In this document: one piece after another, positions 43,633 through 53,141 of the stretch
Position numbering within the stretch: position 1 is the stretch's first letter
Layout: the number at the start of each line of letters is the position of its first letter
DNA from: Bacillota bacterium
GTDB taxonomy: Bacteria > Bacillota > Limnochordia > Limnochordales > DUMU01
Assembly: GCA_012839805.1 (NCBI GenBank)
Contig: DUMU01000016.1
Span: forward strand, 27,131 to 91,130
Direction of reading: 5' to 3'
DNA length: 64,000 bases
Program-made: the position numbers and the translations under genes
Notes under the pieces: model-generated
Seen by the model: only the letters and a program-made list of their open reading frames with translations
What the model was told of the DNA's origin: nothing
Database searches by the model: none

Positions 43633-44382
43633 TTAGCTCGAGCTCTGGGTGGATCTGGCCGGAACGTCTTCGAAGAAGGCATAAGCCTGCACCAGGGCGG
43701 CGGGGATCGCCCCGAAAGCCAGGATACCGATACCCACCGTCCGCAGGGGCCAGCCCAGGTGGGCGTCCGCCAGCAGGTTGAGGAAACCGGTCACGACGAA
43801 AGTGAATTGCAGCCTTCCGGCCAGGTTGGGACGGGGCGGCGCCACTCCGATGGCCAGGCCCGAAAGGGCGGGTGCGCAAGCACCGTAGAGGCGGCTGCGG
43901 TGTAGCTCTGCCGTCCAGACCAGGAGCTGGCTGCCCGCGATCAGGACGAAGAGCCAAAGCGGGGCGGCGGCGGTCCACAGCGTCAACACGCCGAGCCATG
44001 CGCCCAGCAGGGTATCCGCCCGCTGGTCCAGGCGGGCACCCTCGGCGTGGACCTTTCCCCGCCGCCTCGCCAGCGGCCCGTCGATCAGGTCCGTAAGCAG
44101 GGCCGCGCCGATGAAAGCGAGGTGTTCACGGAAGCTTCGGCGGAGCAGGTAATCCAGCGCGGCGATCAGCACCAGTACCAGCCGGGCCGAAGTCAGATGG
44201 TCGGGCTCGAGACCGGCCGGCAGCCGGTCGAGCAGCACTCCCAGAACGCGGTCGCGAAAGGACTCTTCCCGGCGAGTCCAGTCCCTGTTACCCAACAGCC
44301 TAACCCCCCCCACACGTGCTCGATCTTGGTTCAGCAGCGGCAGGGCTTTCCCCTGCTGCATTCTACGACGGAAGTCAACCAA
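43633..44382 (-). CDS. CDP-alcohol phosphatidyltransferase
   Basis: A 249-residue membrane enzyme that joins a CDP-activated lipid or alcohol to an acceptor alcohol. The full family signature is present: DLIDGPLARRRGKVHAEGAR followed by LDQRAD, matching DG-x2-AR-x8-G-x3-D-x3-D. Five or six hydrophobic segments surround it. The N-terminal 55 residues are polar. The start is TTG at 44382 close behind GAGGGG, an imperfect site. Which phospholipid it makes cannot be decided. It is convergent with the first aldo/keto reductase and divergent from the second. Confidence 0.85.
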   Translation of the reverse strand: MVDFRRRMQQGKALPLLNQDRARVGGVRLLGNRDWTRREESFRDRVLGVLLDRLPAGLEPDHLTSARLVLVLIAALDYLLRRSFREHLAFIGAALLTDLIDGPLARRRGKVHAEGARLDQRADTLLGAWLGVLTLWTAAAPLWLFVLIAGSQLLVWTAELHRSRLYGACAPALSGLAIGVAPPRPNLAGRLQFTFVVTGFLNLLADAHLGWPLRTVGIGILAFGAIPAALVQAYAFFEDVPARSTQSSS

Positions 44383-44503
44383 GAGCCCCTCGGGAAAGGT
44401 GTAAAATGGAGGTCGCCGTGATCAACGACAGCTCAAGGCCGAGGCCGGTACGGCCGCGAGCAGTCGACGACATTCTCCCGGTGAGACTACTAAGGAGGTG
44501 GCG

Positions 44504-45367
44504 ATGGTGCTGCAGAGGAGAACGCTCGGCCGTACCGGAGTCGAGCTTTCGATCATAGGTATGGGCGGGATCGTAGTAATGGACCTACCCCAACCCGAGG
44601 CGAACCGGATCGTCGCCGAAAGCATAGACCGCGGGGTCAACTACTTCGACGTCGCTCCCAGCTACGGCAACGCCGAGGAACGGCTCGGGCCGGCCCTTGC
44701 TCCCTATCGGAACCAGGTCTTCCTTGCCTGCAAGACCGCGGATCGCTCGGCCGAAGGCGCCCGCAAGGAGATGGAGCAATCCCTCCGACGCCTGCAAACC
44801 GATCACTTTGATCTCTACCAACTCCACGGCATGACTACCGAAGAAGACTTCGAGCGGGCCACCGGCCCGGGCGGCGCGCTTGAGACGCTGGTCAAGGCCC
44901 GGCAGGATGGTCTCGTCCGCTTCCTCGGGTTCTCGGCTCATTCCGTGCCGGTAGCGCTGAAGCTGATGGACATATTCCCCTTCGACAGCATTCTCTTCCC
45001 GTTCAACTGGGTGAACTTCTGGAACGGTAACTTCGGGCCGCAGGTACTCGAGCAGGCGGTGAAGAAAGGAATCGGCCGGCTGGCCCTGAAGGCGATGGCC
45101 CGCGCGCCCTGGCCGGAGGGCGCGCCGAGACGCTACCGCAAGACCTGGTACGAGCCGGTGGATGACCCAGAGCTGGCCGCGCTGGCTTTGCGGTTCACCC
45201 TTTCGCAGCCCATCACGGCGGCGATCCCGCCCGGTGAGCCTTCCCTCTTCCGGTTGGCGCTGGACATCGCCGAGCATTTCACACCTATCACGCCCGAGGA
45301 AGAAAAGGAGCTCAAGGAAAGGGCGGCCGGGCTCACCCCCATTTTCCGGCATTCCGTACCGGCTTGA
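44504..45367 (+). CDS. Aldo/keto reductase, YdjG/oxidoreductase-type
   Basis: A 287-residue TIM-barrel reductase. RRTLGRTGVELSIIGMGGI opens the barrel, the tetrad residues lie in NYFDVAPSYGNAEERLG, FLACKTADRS and YQLHGMTTEE, and the distal region contains FGPQVLEQAVKKGIGRLALK. It belongs to a different subgroup from the upstream reductase, with a longer gap between tetrad Lys and His. ATG at 44504 is chosen with AAGGAGG five bases upstream; GTG at 44498 touches that site. The GH3 gene follows after 15 bases, so they are probably cotranscribed. Confidence 0.92.
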   Translation: MVLQRRTLGRTGVELSIIGMGGIVVMDLPQPEANRIVAESIDRGVNYFDVAPSYGNAEERLGPALAPYRNQVFLACKTADRSAEGARKEMEQSLRRLQTDHFDLYQLHGMTTEEDFERATGPGGALETLVKARQDGLVRFLGFSAHSVPVALKLMDIFPFDSILFPFNWVNFWNGNFGPQVLEQAVKKGIGRLALKAMARAPWPEGAPRRYRKTWYEPVDDPELAALALRFTLSQPITAAIPPGEPSLFRLALDIAEHFTPITPEEEKELKERAAGLTPIFRHSVPA

Positions 45368-45382
45368 GGAGGGGCTTACGCT

Positions 45383-47284
45383 ATGGATCACGGCGCGGCG
45401 GCGGTTGACCCGGCCCCTGGGTCACGGCTCGACCAGTTGGCCGATTCCCTGCTTGCCTCATTGACGCTGGAAGAAAAGCTGGGACAGCTATTCATGGTCG
45501 GGTTCACGGGTACGAGCCCGGACGCCGGAATCGAAGAGTGGCTCAGGCGTTGCTACCTGGGCAACGTGGTGCTTTTTGCGCCCAACCTGGTCGACCCGGA
45601 GCAGGCGTGGCAGCTGACCAACGCTCTACAGGACCTGGCCCGGTTGCCGCTTTTCATCGCCGCCGACCAGGAGGGCGGCATCGTGGTACGCCTCACCCGG
45701 GGATTTACCGTCTTTCCCGGCAACATGGCGCTGGGAGCAACCCGCGATCCGGGGCTGGCCCGGCAGGCAGCCGCCATCATGGCGAGGGAAATGCGCGCGG
45801 TGGGCATACAGTTCAACCTCGCGCCGGTGCTCGACGTCAACAACAACCCTCAAAACCCGGTAATCGGCGTCCGCTCTTACGGCGAAGATCCCGCGCTCGT
45901 CGCCGAACTGGGTGTCGCCCAGATCCAGGGCTTTCAGCATCCGGGCCCCGGCCCCGGCTACGACGGGGTCGTCGCCTGCGCCAAACACTTCCCCGGCCAT
46001 GGCGATACCGCCGTCGACTCGCACCTGGCCTTGCCCCGCATCGACCACGATCGCGAGCGGCTCGCACAGGTGGAGCTGCTCCCCTTCCGGCGGGCGATCG
46101 CGGCGGGCGTGGGGGCGATCATGACCGCCCACCTTTCCGTTCCCGCTTTTGAACCCAATGCTCACCTGCCCGCCACGCTCAGCCCCCGGGTGATCACCGG
46201 GCTGCTGCGAGAAGAACTCGGCTTTGATGGAATCGTGATTACCGACTCCCTGGGCATGCGCGGCGTGTCGGCCCGGTACAACATGGTGGAGGCGTCACTG
46301 CTCGCCCTCGAAGCCGGCTGCGACCTCCTGTGTGCCAGCAGCCACACCTACTACGGAACTTTCGTCTACGACGCCATCCTGGCGGCAGTGAAAGCCGGAC
46401 GCCTGCCGGAAGCCAGGGTAGACCGATCGGTTAGACGGATACTGCGGGCCAAGCTCCAATTCGGGATCATCTCACCCGATTCCCTCGAGGAACTGCCAAG
46501 AAAGCATCAAGCCCGTCCGGCCTCCCGCCTGTCCTCCTCCCGGCTCGCCGCCGTCGGATCTCCCACCCACCTGGCGGTGGCGCAGGAGGTGGCCCGGCGC
46601 TCCATCACCGCCGTCAAAGGCCCGCCGCAGCTGCCGGGCGGAATCCACCGGGTCGTGGTCATCGAGTTCTCGGCCGAGGCCCAGACCGGCGTAGAGGACC
46701 TTGCCCTCGAACGGGGAATCCCGGCCACCTCACCGGTCTGCCCCGGCCTGCCGGCGGCGCCGGCAGCGCCCTCGCTTGGGCCCGCCCCGGTAGATGGCCG
46801 GGTTGGCCCGGCCCCGCCCCCCACCCGGTTGGGGCAGGCCCTGGCCCTCGCCCTGGCCCAAGCCGCCCATTGCCCCGCGGCAGCCGAAGTGCAGCCAGGA
46901 GCTTCGCCGGACGCCTCCTCCCACCCTCCTGCCGTCTACTTGGTGGTGCTACCCCTCAATCCGGAGGCGAGCCGGCGCCGGCACCTGCTCTCGGCGCTGA
47001 CGCAAACCGGTCCGGCTCAAACCGTCCCGGTGGTCGCCACCCTCGATGCCCTGCGTAACCCCGGCCAGGCCCAACTTATTGAGGAGCTGGCCGCCGCGGG
47101 TTTTCAGGTCTATGTAGTCTCCCTGCGTAACCCGTATGAACTCTGCGCCCTGCCCCATGCTACCACTTTCCTCGTGGCCTACAGCCCGCGGCCGGTGAGC
47201 CTCGCCGCCGCCGCCGAGGTACTGGCCGGCCTGGCGCCGCCGGCCGGCCGGCTTCCGGTCAGCATTCCGGGCCTACTGGTGTAG
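45383..47284 (+). CDS. GH3 beta-N-acetylhexosaminidase-like enzyme
   Basis: A 633-residue retaining glycosidase. The motif CAKHFPGHGDTAVDSH carries the His-Asp dyad that is diagnostic of NagZ-type N-acetylhexosaminidases. The nucleophile aspartate is in GIVITDSLGMRGV. LFIAADQEGGIVVRL and APVLDVNNNPQNPVIG complete the barrel. A C-terminal alpha/beta domain follows, interrupted by a Pro/Ala-rich insert (46730-46900). No signal peptide is seen, so it is probably cytoplasmic and acts on imported muropeptides or chitin fragments. ATG at 45383 follows GAGGAGG. It is coupled with the preceding aldo/keto reductase. Confidence 0.92.
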   Translation: MDHGAAAVDPAPGSRLDQLADSLLASLTLEEKLGQLFMVGFTGTSPDAGIEEWLRRCYLGNVVLFAPNLVDPEQAWQLTNALQDLARLPLFIAADQEGGIVVRLTRGFTVFPGNMALGATRDPGLARQAAAIMAREMRAVGIQFNLAPVLDVNNNPQNPVIGVRSYGEDPALVAELGVAQIQGFQHPGPGPGYDGVVACAKHFPGHGDTAVDSHLALPRIDHDRERLAQVELLPFRRAIAAGVGAIMTAHLSVPAFEPNAHLPATLSPRVITGLLREELGFDGIVITDSLGMRGVSARYNMVEASLLALEAGCDLLCASSHTYYGTFVYDAILAAVKAGRLPEARVDRSVRRILRAKLQFGIISPDSLEELPRKHQARPASRLSSSRLAAVGSPTHLAVAQEVARRSITAVKGPPQLPGGIHRVVVIEFSAEAQTGVEDLALERGIPATSPVCPGLPAAPAAPSLGPAPVDGRVGPAPPPTRLGQALALALAQAAHCPAAAEVQPGASPDASSHPPAVYLVVLPLNPEASRRRHLLSALTQTGPAQTVPVVATLDALRNPGQAQLIEELAAAGFQVYVVSLRNPYELCALPHATTFLVAYSPRPVSLAAAAEVLAGLAPPAGRLPVSIPGLLV

Positions 47285-47391
47285 CTTTGTGTTGGTTGTT
47301 TCCCTAGTATGCCATGGGTTTACGTGATATATTGGTGTTTGCAGGCTGGTTCAACCCCACCACGTCTCAACGCAGGAAGGAGCTGTCATGA

Positions 47392-50300
47392 GTGCAACGC
47401 GCGAATGAGTTGCCCGCAGGGGGAGCAAAAGCCGGAATCGCCGGAGTGGAGGAAGGATTTCGTTCCCCCGGGAAGGAGTACCGCCCCGCCCCCTTCTGGT
47501 CGTGGAACGGAAAGATGACTCCCGAACGGGTCAAGCAGCAAGCCCGGCTTCTTCATGAGCAGGGCTTCGGGGGTTATTTCATGCATTCACGAATCGGTCT
47601 CATCACCCCCTATCTGGACCGTGAGTGGATGGCGGCCATCGCGGCCGGGGCCGAGGCGGCACGGGAGCTAGACATGGAAGCCTGGCTATACGACGAGGAC
47701 AAGTGGCCGAGCGGCTTTGCCGGCGGCATCGTCCCCGCCCTGAGTCCTGAGTGCAGGCAGCACGGCTTGCGCTCCCGCCTGGCGGGAGCGAGCCAAGCCC
47801 GCACCGCCCTGGCCGCCGGGCAGCACCGGGAGACGCCCGGAGAGCGCATTTTCGTCTATGAATTGCAATGGTCAGGGGCCGGGCGGCTGTCCGGTTACCG
47901 GCGGGTAAACCGCATCGAACCCGGGCTGCACGAAGAAGAGGGACAACAAGAGGCTGCGCCGGAACAAAAAGAAAACGCACAGAAGAGGTTTCTGATCAGC
48001 GAAGAGTTCACCATGCCGGAGGGTGACGAGTGGTACAACGGTGAGTGTTACGTCGATCTGCTGGATGCCCGCGCGACCCGGGCCTTCCTTGAGGCAACCC
48101 ACGAGGCCTATCGCCGGGCGGTCGGCGGGGAGTTCGGCCCGCACCTTCCCGGAATCTTCACGGACGAACCCAACTTTCGCTGGCCTCTTCCCCCCGACGC
48201 CTCTCCGTGGACGCCGGCGTTACCCCGGGTTTTCCAGGAGTTACACGGTTTTGATCTGCTCGACCATCTGCCGCTCCTCTTTTTCGAGTTCGAGGGCGAA
48301 GCTGCTTCCCGTGTCCGCTACCGGTACTGGCAAACCCTGCTCCATCTTTTCTTGACCAACTTCACCATCCCTTATAGCCGGTGGTGCGAGCAGCACGGAA
48401 TCGCCATGACCGGCCACTACCTGGAAGAAGACTCTCTCGTCTCGCAGGCCACTTGCATCGGGGCGGCCATGCCGCACTACGTCTACCAGCAAGTTCCCGG
48501 CATCGATCACCTGGGGCGAAACATCAATAACCCGTGGACGCTGAAACAGGTAAGCAGCGTCGCCCACCAGACCGGGAAAACCCGGGTGCTTTGTGAGATC
48601 TTCGGCACGGCCGGGCACAGCATGAGCTTTGCCGATCAAAAATGGATGGCCGACTTCCATTTCGCCCTGGGCGTGAACTTCATGAACCAGCACCTGACCC
48701 TCTACTCCATGACCGGCGAGCGCAAGCGTGACTATCCGGCCAACATCAGCTGGGCTCAACCCTACTGGCCTTATTACCGGGTCTTCAACGATTACGCGGC
48801 CCGGGCCGCCTTCTTCACCTCGCAGGGTGAGCCGGCCACCCCGCTTCTTTTGCTCCATCCGGTCGGTTCTGCCTGGGCCCTGCTGCCGGCTTACATCGCC
48901 GGCCAGGACCGCCGGCAGGCCGAGCAACCCGTTCACCAGCTGGATGAGCGCTTTCGTGAGCTCTTTTCCGCCCTCCTCGCCCACCAGCGCGACTTCGACC
49001 TGGGCGATGAGACCATCATGGCGGACATGGGAGCGGTGGACTCAAGCGGCCAGCCGGCCCTGGTAGTCGGCCGTAAGAAGTATCTGGCAGTGGTGGTGCC
49101 GCCGGTGGTTCACCTGGAGAGGAGCACCCTGCACCTGCTGGTCGAATTCGCCCGCCGGGGAGGGCCGGTCATCCTTACCGCCCCGGTGCCCGAGATGGTC
49201 TCCGGTGAACGTGACCCGCAGGCCTGGCAGGAGCTTTTGGCACTTCCCTCAGTCTTCGTCGCCACCGGCGCCCGGGCCGTGCTGGAACAGCTCGACCGGG
49301 TCCTGCCGCGTGAGATCGAGGTGCTGCCGGCCGAGGGCGAGCAAGAGGCAGAGAAAGAGGGAGAAAAAGGGAGTGCGGATACCCTCCCCATCCTCTATAA
49401 CCACCGGCAGGATGGCAACCGCCACTACTATTTCCTGGCCTCCACCGACCGCCGGCACGCTCACCGGGTACACCTTAAGTTCCCCCGGGCGGGTACGCTC
49501 CGGCGGTGGGATCTCTTGACGGGGGATGTCACCCTGATCGGTCACGATCTTGCCGAACTCGACTGGGAGTTCCCTCCCGCTGGGAGCCTCTGCCTGACCA
49601 TCGACCTCACCGACCTGCCGTTCGCCCGGCCTGCTGGGAAGCAAGGCGAGCGCCTGGCGACGCCGGCGCCGCCGCCGCTCCGTTACACACGGTCCGTGAG
49701 CCTCTCCGGGCCTTTCGAGGCCGAACGCCTGCACCCGAACCTGATGGTACTGGACTTCTGCCGGCTGGCCCGGGGCGAGGCGGTTCTTACCGCCGCTCTT
49801 ACCCCCGACACTCCCCTGCGGCCCGTTGCCCACTGGCGGGAGGAAGTGCTGAAGGCAAGCGGCCGGAAGGCGATGACCCAGCCTTACGTTTACCTTACCG
49901 GAAAGCTTCCCTACCGACCGCTACCGGTTAGCCTCGAGTTCCCCTTCTATGCCAGCCCGGACTCGGAAGGCACAAGCTGCAAGCGCCTGCGGGTAGAGCT
50001 GGTAGTGGAGCAGCTGAGCGCGATGCGAGTCTTCGTGAACGGCCAGCCCCTCCAGCTAGGCTCCGAATCGGCTCCGGTTCATTCGTTCCCTTGGGATCCC
50101 GACTTCGAGGCGGTCGACATCTCCAACCTCGTCCGGGAGGGGGAGAACCGTATCCGGCTGGAGTTCACGACGACACCGGAGGGGCCGGACGTAGAGGAAA
50201 TCTACCTGGCCGGCGATTTCCAGGTCCGCCGGGACGCCCGGCGTTACCCGGGAGCCCCCGGCGGGTTCTTCCTCGCTCCCGAACCGGTGGTAGTTCGTCT

Positions 50301-50715
50301 CGCCCCCGGTGACTGGGGGCCGCAGGGCTACCCCTTCTACAGCGGCACGATGCGCTACCGCCTGCCCGTATCCGAGGTTCTATCCGACACCCGGGCCGTG
50401 TCCTCGTTCGGCCTGCGCCTCGTCGAACCGGCCGGCGCTTCGCTCTTCGCCGTCCGGGTGAACGGCCGGGAGGTAGCCGTGCTTCCGTGGGAGCCGTGGG
50501 AGGTGGATCTGACCCCCTGGACAAAGGAAAATCACCCGCTGATCGAGGTCGACGTGGTAAGCAGCCTGCGTAACAGCCTCGGCCCGCTCCACCACCGGGC
50601 GGGTGATACCCTGGGCTGGACCGGTCCGGGCGAGTTCCGGCCGGGGCCTCACTGGACTGACGATTACCGCTTCGCCCCCTACGGCCTGGCCGCCGCCGAC
50701 CTGATGATCGGCTGA
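47392..50715 (+). CDS. Large GH106-like glycosidase (alpha-L-rhamnosidase-like)
   Basis: A 1107-residue cytoplasmic enzyme. The N-terminal barrel opens APFWSWNGKMTPERVKQQAR and continues GGYFMHSRIGLITPYLDREW and WLYDEDKWPSGFAGG, the pattern of GH106-type proteins. TGHYLEEDSLV and FTDEPNFRWPLPPDASPW hold further conserved acids. The C-terminal two fifths contain beta-sandwich modules (VVEQLSAMRVFVNGQPL, FAVRVNGREVAVLPWEPWE) typical of large debranching glycosidases. GH106 activity is alpha-L-rhamnosidase; the exact linkage here is unproven. There is no signal peptide. GTG at 47392 was chosen because AAGGAG lies nine bases upstream; an overlapping ATG at 47388 closes after six codons. Confidence 0.8.
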   Translation: MQRANELPAGGAKAGIAGVEEGFRSPGKEYRPAPFWSWNGKMTPERVKQQARLLHEQGFGGYFMHSRIGLITPYLDREWMAAIAAGAEAARELDMEAWLYDEDKWPSGFAGGIVPALSPECRQHGLRSRLAGASQARTALAAGQHRETPGERIFVYELQWSGAGRLSGYRRVNRIEPGLHEEEGQQEAAPEQKENAQKRFLISEEFTMPEGDEWYNGECYVDLLDARATRAFLEATHEAYRRAVGGEFGPHLPGIFTDEPNFRWPLPPDASPWTPALPRVFQELHGFDLLDHLPLLFFEFEGEAASRVRYRYWQTLLHLFLTNFTIPYSRWCEQHGIAMTGHYLEEDSLVSQATCIGAAMPHYVYQQVPGIDHLGRNINNPWTLKQVSSVAHQTGKTRVLCEIFGTAGHSMSFADQKWMADFHFALGVNFMNQHLTLYSMTGERKRDYPANISWAQPYWPYYRVFNDYAARAAFFTSQGEPATPLLLLHPVGSAWALLPAYIAGQDRRQAEQPVHQLDERFRELFSALLAHQRDFDLGDETIMADMGAVDSSGQPALVVGRKKYLAVVVPPVVHLERSTLHLLVEFARRGGPVILTAPVPEMVSGERDPQAWQELLALPSVFVATGARAVLEQLDRVLPREIEVLPAEGEQEAEKEGEKGSADTLPILYNHRQDGNRHYYFLASTDRRHAHRVHLKFPRAGTLRRWDLLTGDVTLIGHDLAELDWEFPPAGSLCLTIDLTDLPFARPAGKQGERLATPAPPPLRYTRSVSLSGPFEAERLHPNLMVLDFCRLARGEAVLTAALTPDTPLRPVAHWREEVLKASGRKAMTQPYVYLTGKLPYRPLPVSLEFPFYASPDSEGTSCKRLRVELVVEQLSAMRVFVNGQPLQLGSESAPVHSFPWDPDFEAVDISNLVREGENRIRLEFTTTPEGPDVEEIYLAGDFQVRRDARRYPGAPGGFFLAPEPVVVRLAPGDWGPQGYPFYSGTMRYRLPVSEVLSDTRAVSSFGLRLVEPAGASLFAVRVNGREVAVLPWEPWEVDLTPWTKENHPLIEVDVVSSLRNSLGPLHHRAGDTLGWTGPGEFRPGPHWTDDYRFAPYGLAAADLMIG

Positions 50716-50763
50716 GCTGCGAGCGCCGCGGAAGTTCCGGCCGGAGTGCCGCGTGAAACCCAA

Positions 50764-50829
50764 GGGGACTACCGTCCCGAGCCTCTATCGATCTACGTCG
50801 AGCTCTGACGGTAGTCCCCTCCCTCCCCT
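50764..50829. terminator. Long-loop inverted repeat between GH106-like and GH127 genes
   Basis: GGGGACTACCGTC (50764-50776) and GACGGTAGTCCCC (50817-50829) are exact complements around a 40-base loop. It lies between two convergent genes and may stop transcription from both, although there is no T-run. Confidence 0.45.
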
Positions 50830-50913
50830 CCGGCGTTTCTCTTTCCCCGGCACCCGCGGCTTTAAGGTTAGCCCGTGGTTTTAACGTTCCTCACGGGCAG
50901 CTCTCGTTCCCGG

Positions 50914-53004
50914 CTACGGAATGACCTCGGGGAACGCCGAAATCCGGAGCCGGGCGCAACCCATGGGGATGAGAGTGACCTCTTCCTCCGCGGCTTCGGT
51001 CTTATCGGATTCGACCGGGCTTTCCGGAACTTCCCCGATCAGGCCGTTCGTCTCCTGCCGCCAAGTCGGAATCCGCCGGGCCCGAACTTTCAGACGGATC
51101 GGGGCATTCTCCGGCGTGAAGGGCTGCCACTCCCCGGGCGCCGCAGTAGTCGTCTCCACCTCTATTCCCTTGTCGAGAAGCAGCCCGTAATTCCACGGGG
51201 TGGTGGGGAACACCTCGTAGCAGGGGAAATCATCGTTGCCCGCGTAGCGTTCCCACCTTTCGCCTATTTTAAGTGAGAACGCGAGCGGCCCGCGGTATAT
51301 GGAAACCGCTTTCCGGTTCTTTTCCCACCGGTGAACTACCACCTGCATCGGCAGCCTCAGCAGCACCCGATCACCCGGCCGCCAGGTGCGGCTGATGGAC
51401 ACCCACCCTCCCCCGACGGCGACGGTAGCGGTGGGCGGGAAGGGGGGAAGGGTGAGCTCCTGACCGTTCAGGCGAACTTCCGGCCGGGCACACCAGCGGG
51501 GAATCCGCAGGTAGAGCGGGAAGAAGGCCCGGGGATGGGACATGCGCACCAGCCGGAATTCGATCTCCTCCGAAAACGGATACCCGGTTTCTTCTTCCCA
51601 GGTGACCTCAACGCCCTCGGCCCGGGATCGATCGCCCACCTTTGCCGTAACGGTAGAGGGTGCATACAGCACGGCGGCCAGACCCTCATCCCTGGTCGCC
51701 ATCCACAGATGTTCGGCAAAGTAAGGCCAGCCGAAGGCCACGTTGTGCTGGCAGCAGCGGTACTGCTCGAAGGGGCTGTACGAAAGCATGTCGCCCCCGT
51801 TCTCGAGGAGCGGCGCCTTGCTCGCCCGGTCCAGCTGGATCAGGTTGGGCGCCGTCAGATAGTGGAGAGCTTTCAAGTCAGGAGTGAGGGCGGCCGGCAG
51901 AGAGTTAAACGCCACCTCTTCACAGCGATCCGCCCACGTCACGTCACCGGTGATGGAGGTGAGGAGTTCATGACTCCACATGATCTCCACCATCGAGCAG
52001 GTCTCGGCCGCCTGGCGCGGCCCGTTGAACCCGGGCCTCGCGTTTTCGTCTGCACCGAACATCCCCCCCGGCACCTGCCCGTAGAGTTCCATCACCGTCC
52101 GGTAGTTGCGCTCGGTCGCTTGCAGGTAGCGGCGATCGTGAGTTTGCTGGTAGTACTGGGCCGGTTCACGGAACCCCTGGCAGATGTTGACCCCGTGCCA
52201 GCTGGGAATCCCGCCGGCCCAGTCGGAGGTACGCTCGTGGTTCAGCCGGGCGAGGTCCAGTAGCCAGGCCTGGCCGGTCCGGTTGTAGAGCCAGTAGATG
52301 CTGTCGAGATTGTCACCGCCCCGGAGTTTCTGCCAGCTGCCGGGCAGGAACTGCTCAAGCGGCAGCGTCATCTGCCAGCGGAAGTAGCGTTCCATGAAGG
52401 GAAGCACCCGTTCATCGCCGGTAGCTTCATAATGTGAACGGAGTGCATAAAGGACGATCATGTTCGGCCACAGGTCCACCATCGGGCCTTCCCGGTTGCT
52501 TTGCGGGCCGAAGAACCCGTCCGGACGCTGGCTCGCCAGGATGGCGTCGAGCCAGCGCCGGGCGTCGCGGATGATGCGCTCGTCGCCCAGGATGTAGCCC
52601 AGATCGGTGAACCCCCGGAGCCAGTACGGGAGCTCCTCCCAACCCCGTTCGCCGCGCCCCTGCGGGTCGGCCCAGGCGCTCTCTTCAAACTTGCACCACG
52701 GGCTTATCTCCTGAAGCCGCCCCACCATCCCCGAAGCCTCGGCCGTGAGCTGGAAACGGAGCCATCCCGCCGGGCGGATGCTCCCCACCGGCAACTTGAT
52801 CAACGGATTGGGCACAAGAGGAGGCCGGTTCCCCGGGTAAAACGAGTTGCTGCCTTGCACGGGAAGTTCACCCGCCTTCACCTGCGGCGCCTCCCCCGGT
52901 GAACCCGGTGACTTGCTCGCCGCCGGCGCGGCGGTTTCCGCAGGACCGCCGGCCCCCGGTGTCGAATGCTGGCAATGGTTTGCCTGGTTCAGCATGTTTT
53001 CCAC
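50914..53004 (-). CDS. GH127 beta-L-arabinofuranosidase-like enzyme
   Basis: A 696-residue (alpha/alpha)6-barrel glycosidase of the DUF1680/GH127 group. GGRLQEISP-like and NMIVLYALRSHYEATGDER segments form the barrel. AAETCSMVEIMWSHELL carries the zinc-binding glutamate and a cysteine. QYRCCQHNVAFGWPYF provides the paired cysteines, one of which is the nucleophile in characterised members. The C-terminal beta domain follows (LYLRIPRWCARPEVRLNG). There is no signal peptide. GTG at 53004 follows AAGGAG by 10 bases. It diverges from the phosphatase gene. Activity on beta-L-arabinofuranosides of plant glycans is expected from the family. Confidence 0.92.
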   Translation of the reverse strand: MENMLNQANHCQHSTPGAGGPAETAAPAASKSPGSPGEAPQVKAGELPVQGSNSFYPGNRPPLVPNPLIKLPVGSIRPAGWLRFQLTAEASGMVGRLQEISPWCKFEESAWADPQGRGERGWEELPYWLRGFTDLGYILGDERIIRDARRWLDAILASQRPDGFFGPQSNREGPMVDLWPNMIVLYALRSHYEATGDERVLPFMERYFRWQMTLPLEQFLPGSWQKLRGGDNLDSIYWLYNRTGQAWLLDLARLNHERTSDWAGGIPSWHGVNICQGFREPAQYYQQTHDRRYLQATERNYRTVMELYGQVPGGMFGADENARPGFNGPRQAAETCSMVEIMWSHELLTSITGDVTWADRCEEVAFNSLPAALTPDLKALHYLTAPNLIQLDRASKAPLLENGGDMLSYSPFEQYRCCQHNVAFGWPYFAEHLWMATRDEGLAAVLYAPSTVTAKVGDRSRAEGVEVTWEEETGYPFSEEIEFRLVRMSHPRAFFPLYLRIPRWCARPEVRLNGQELTLPPFPPTATVAVGGGWVSISRTWRPGDRVLLRLPMQVVVHRWEKNRKAVSIYRGPLAFSLKIGERWERYAGNDDFPCYEVFPTTPWNYGLLLDKGIEVETTTAAPGEWQPFTPENAPIRLKVRARRIPTWRQETNGLIGEVPESPVESDKTEAAEEEVTLIPMGCARLRISAFPEVIP

Positions 53005-53141
53005 GCCCGGTTCACTCCTTGCTCGAGGCGATGTCGGCGATACGTATTAGCTCGGGGAGAGCGGATTCCTGCTCCCTTTCCATTCTGGGGCGGTCGAAGA
53101 ACTCGCAGGCTGGCAATAATCTCAGGAAGGAGCGAAAAAAT

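Noticed and set aside
47388-47409. Six-codon frame ATG AGT GCA at the start of the GH106-like gene
   Set aside because: It shares the ribosome site but closes at once; the overlapping GTG frame is the real gene.
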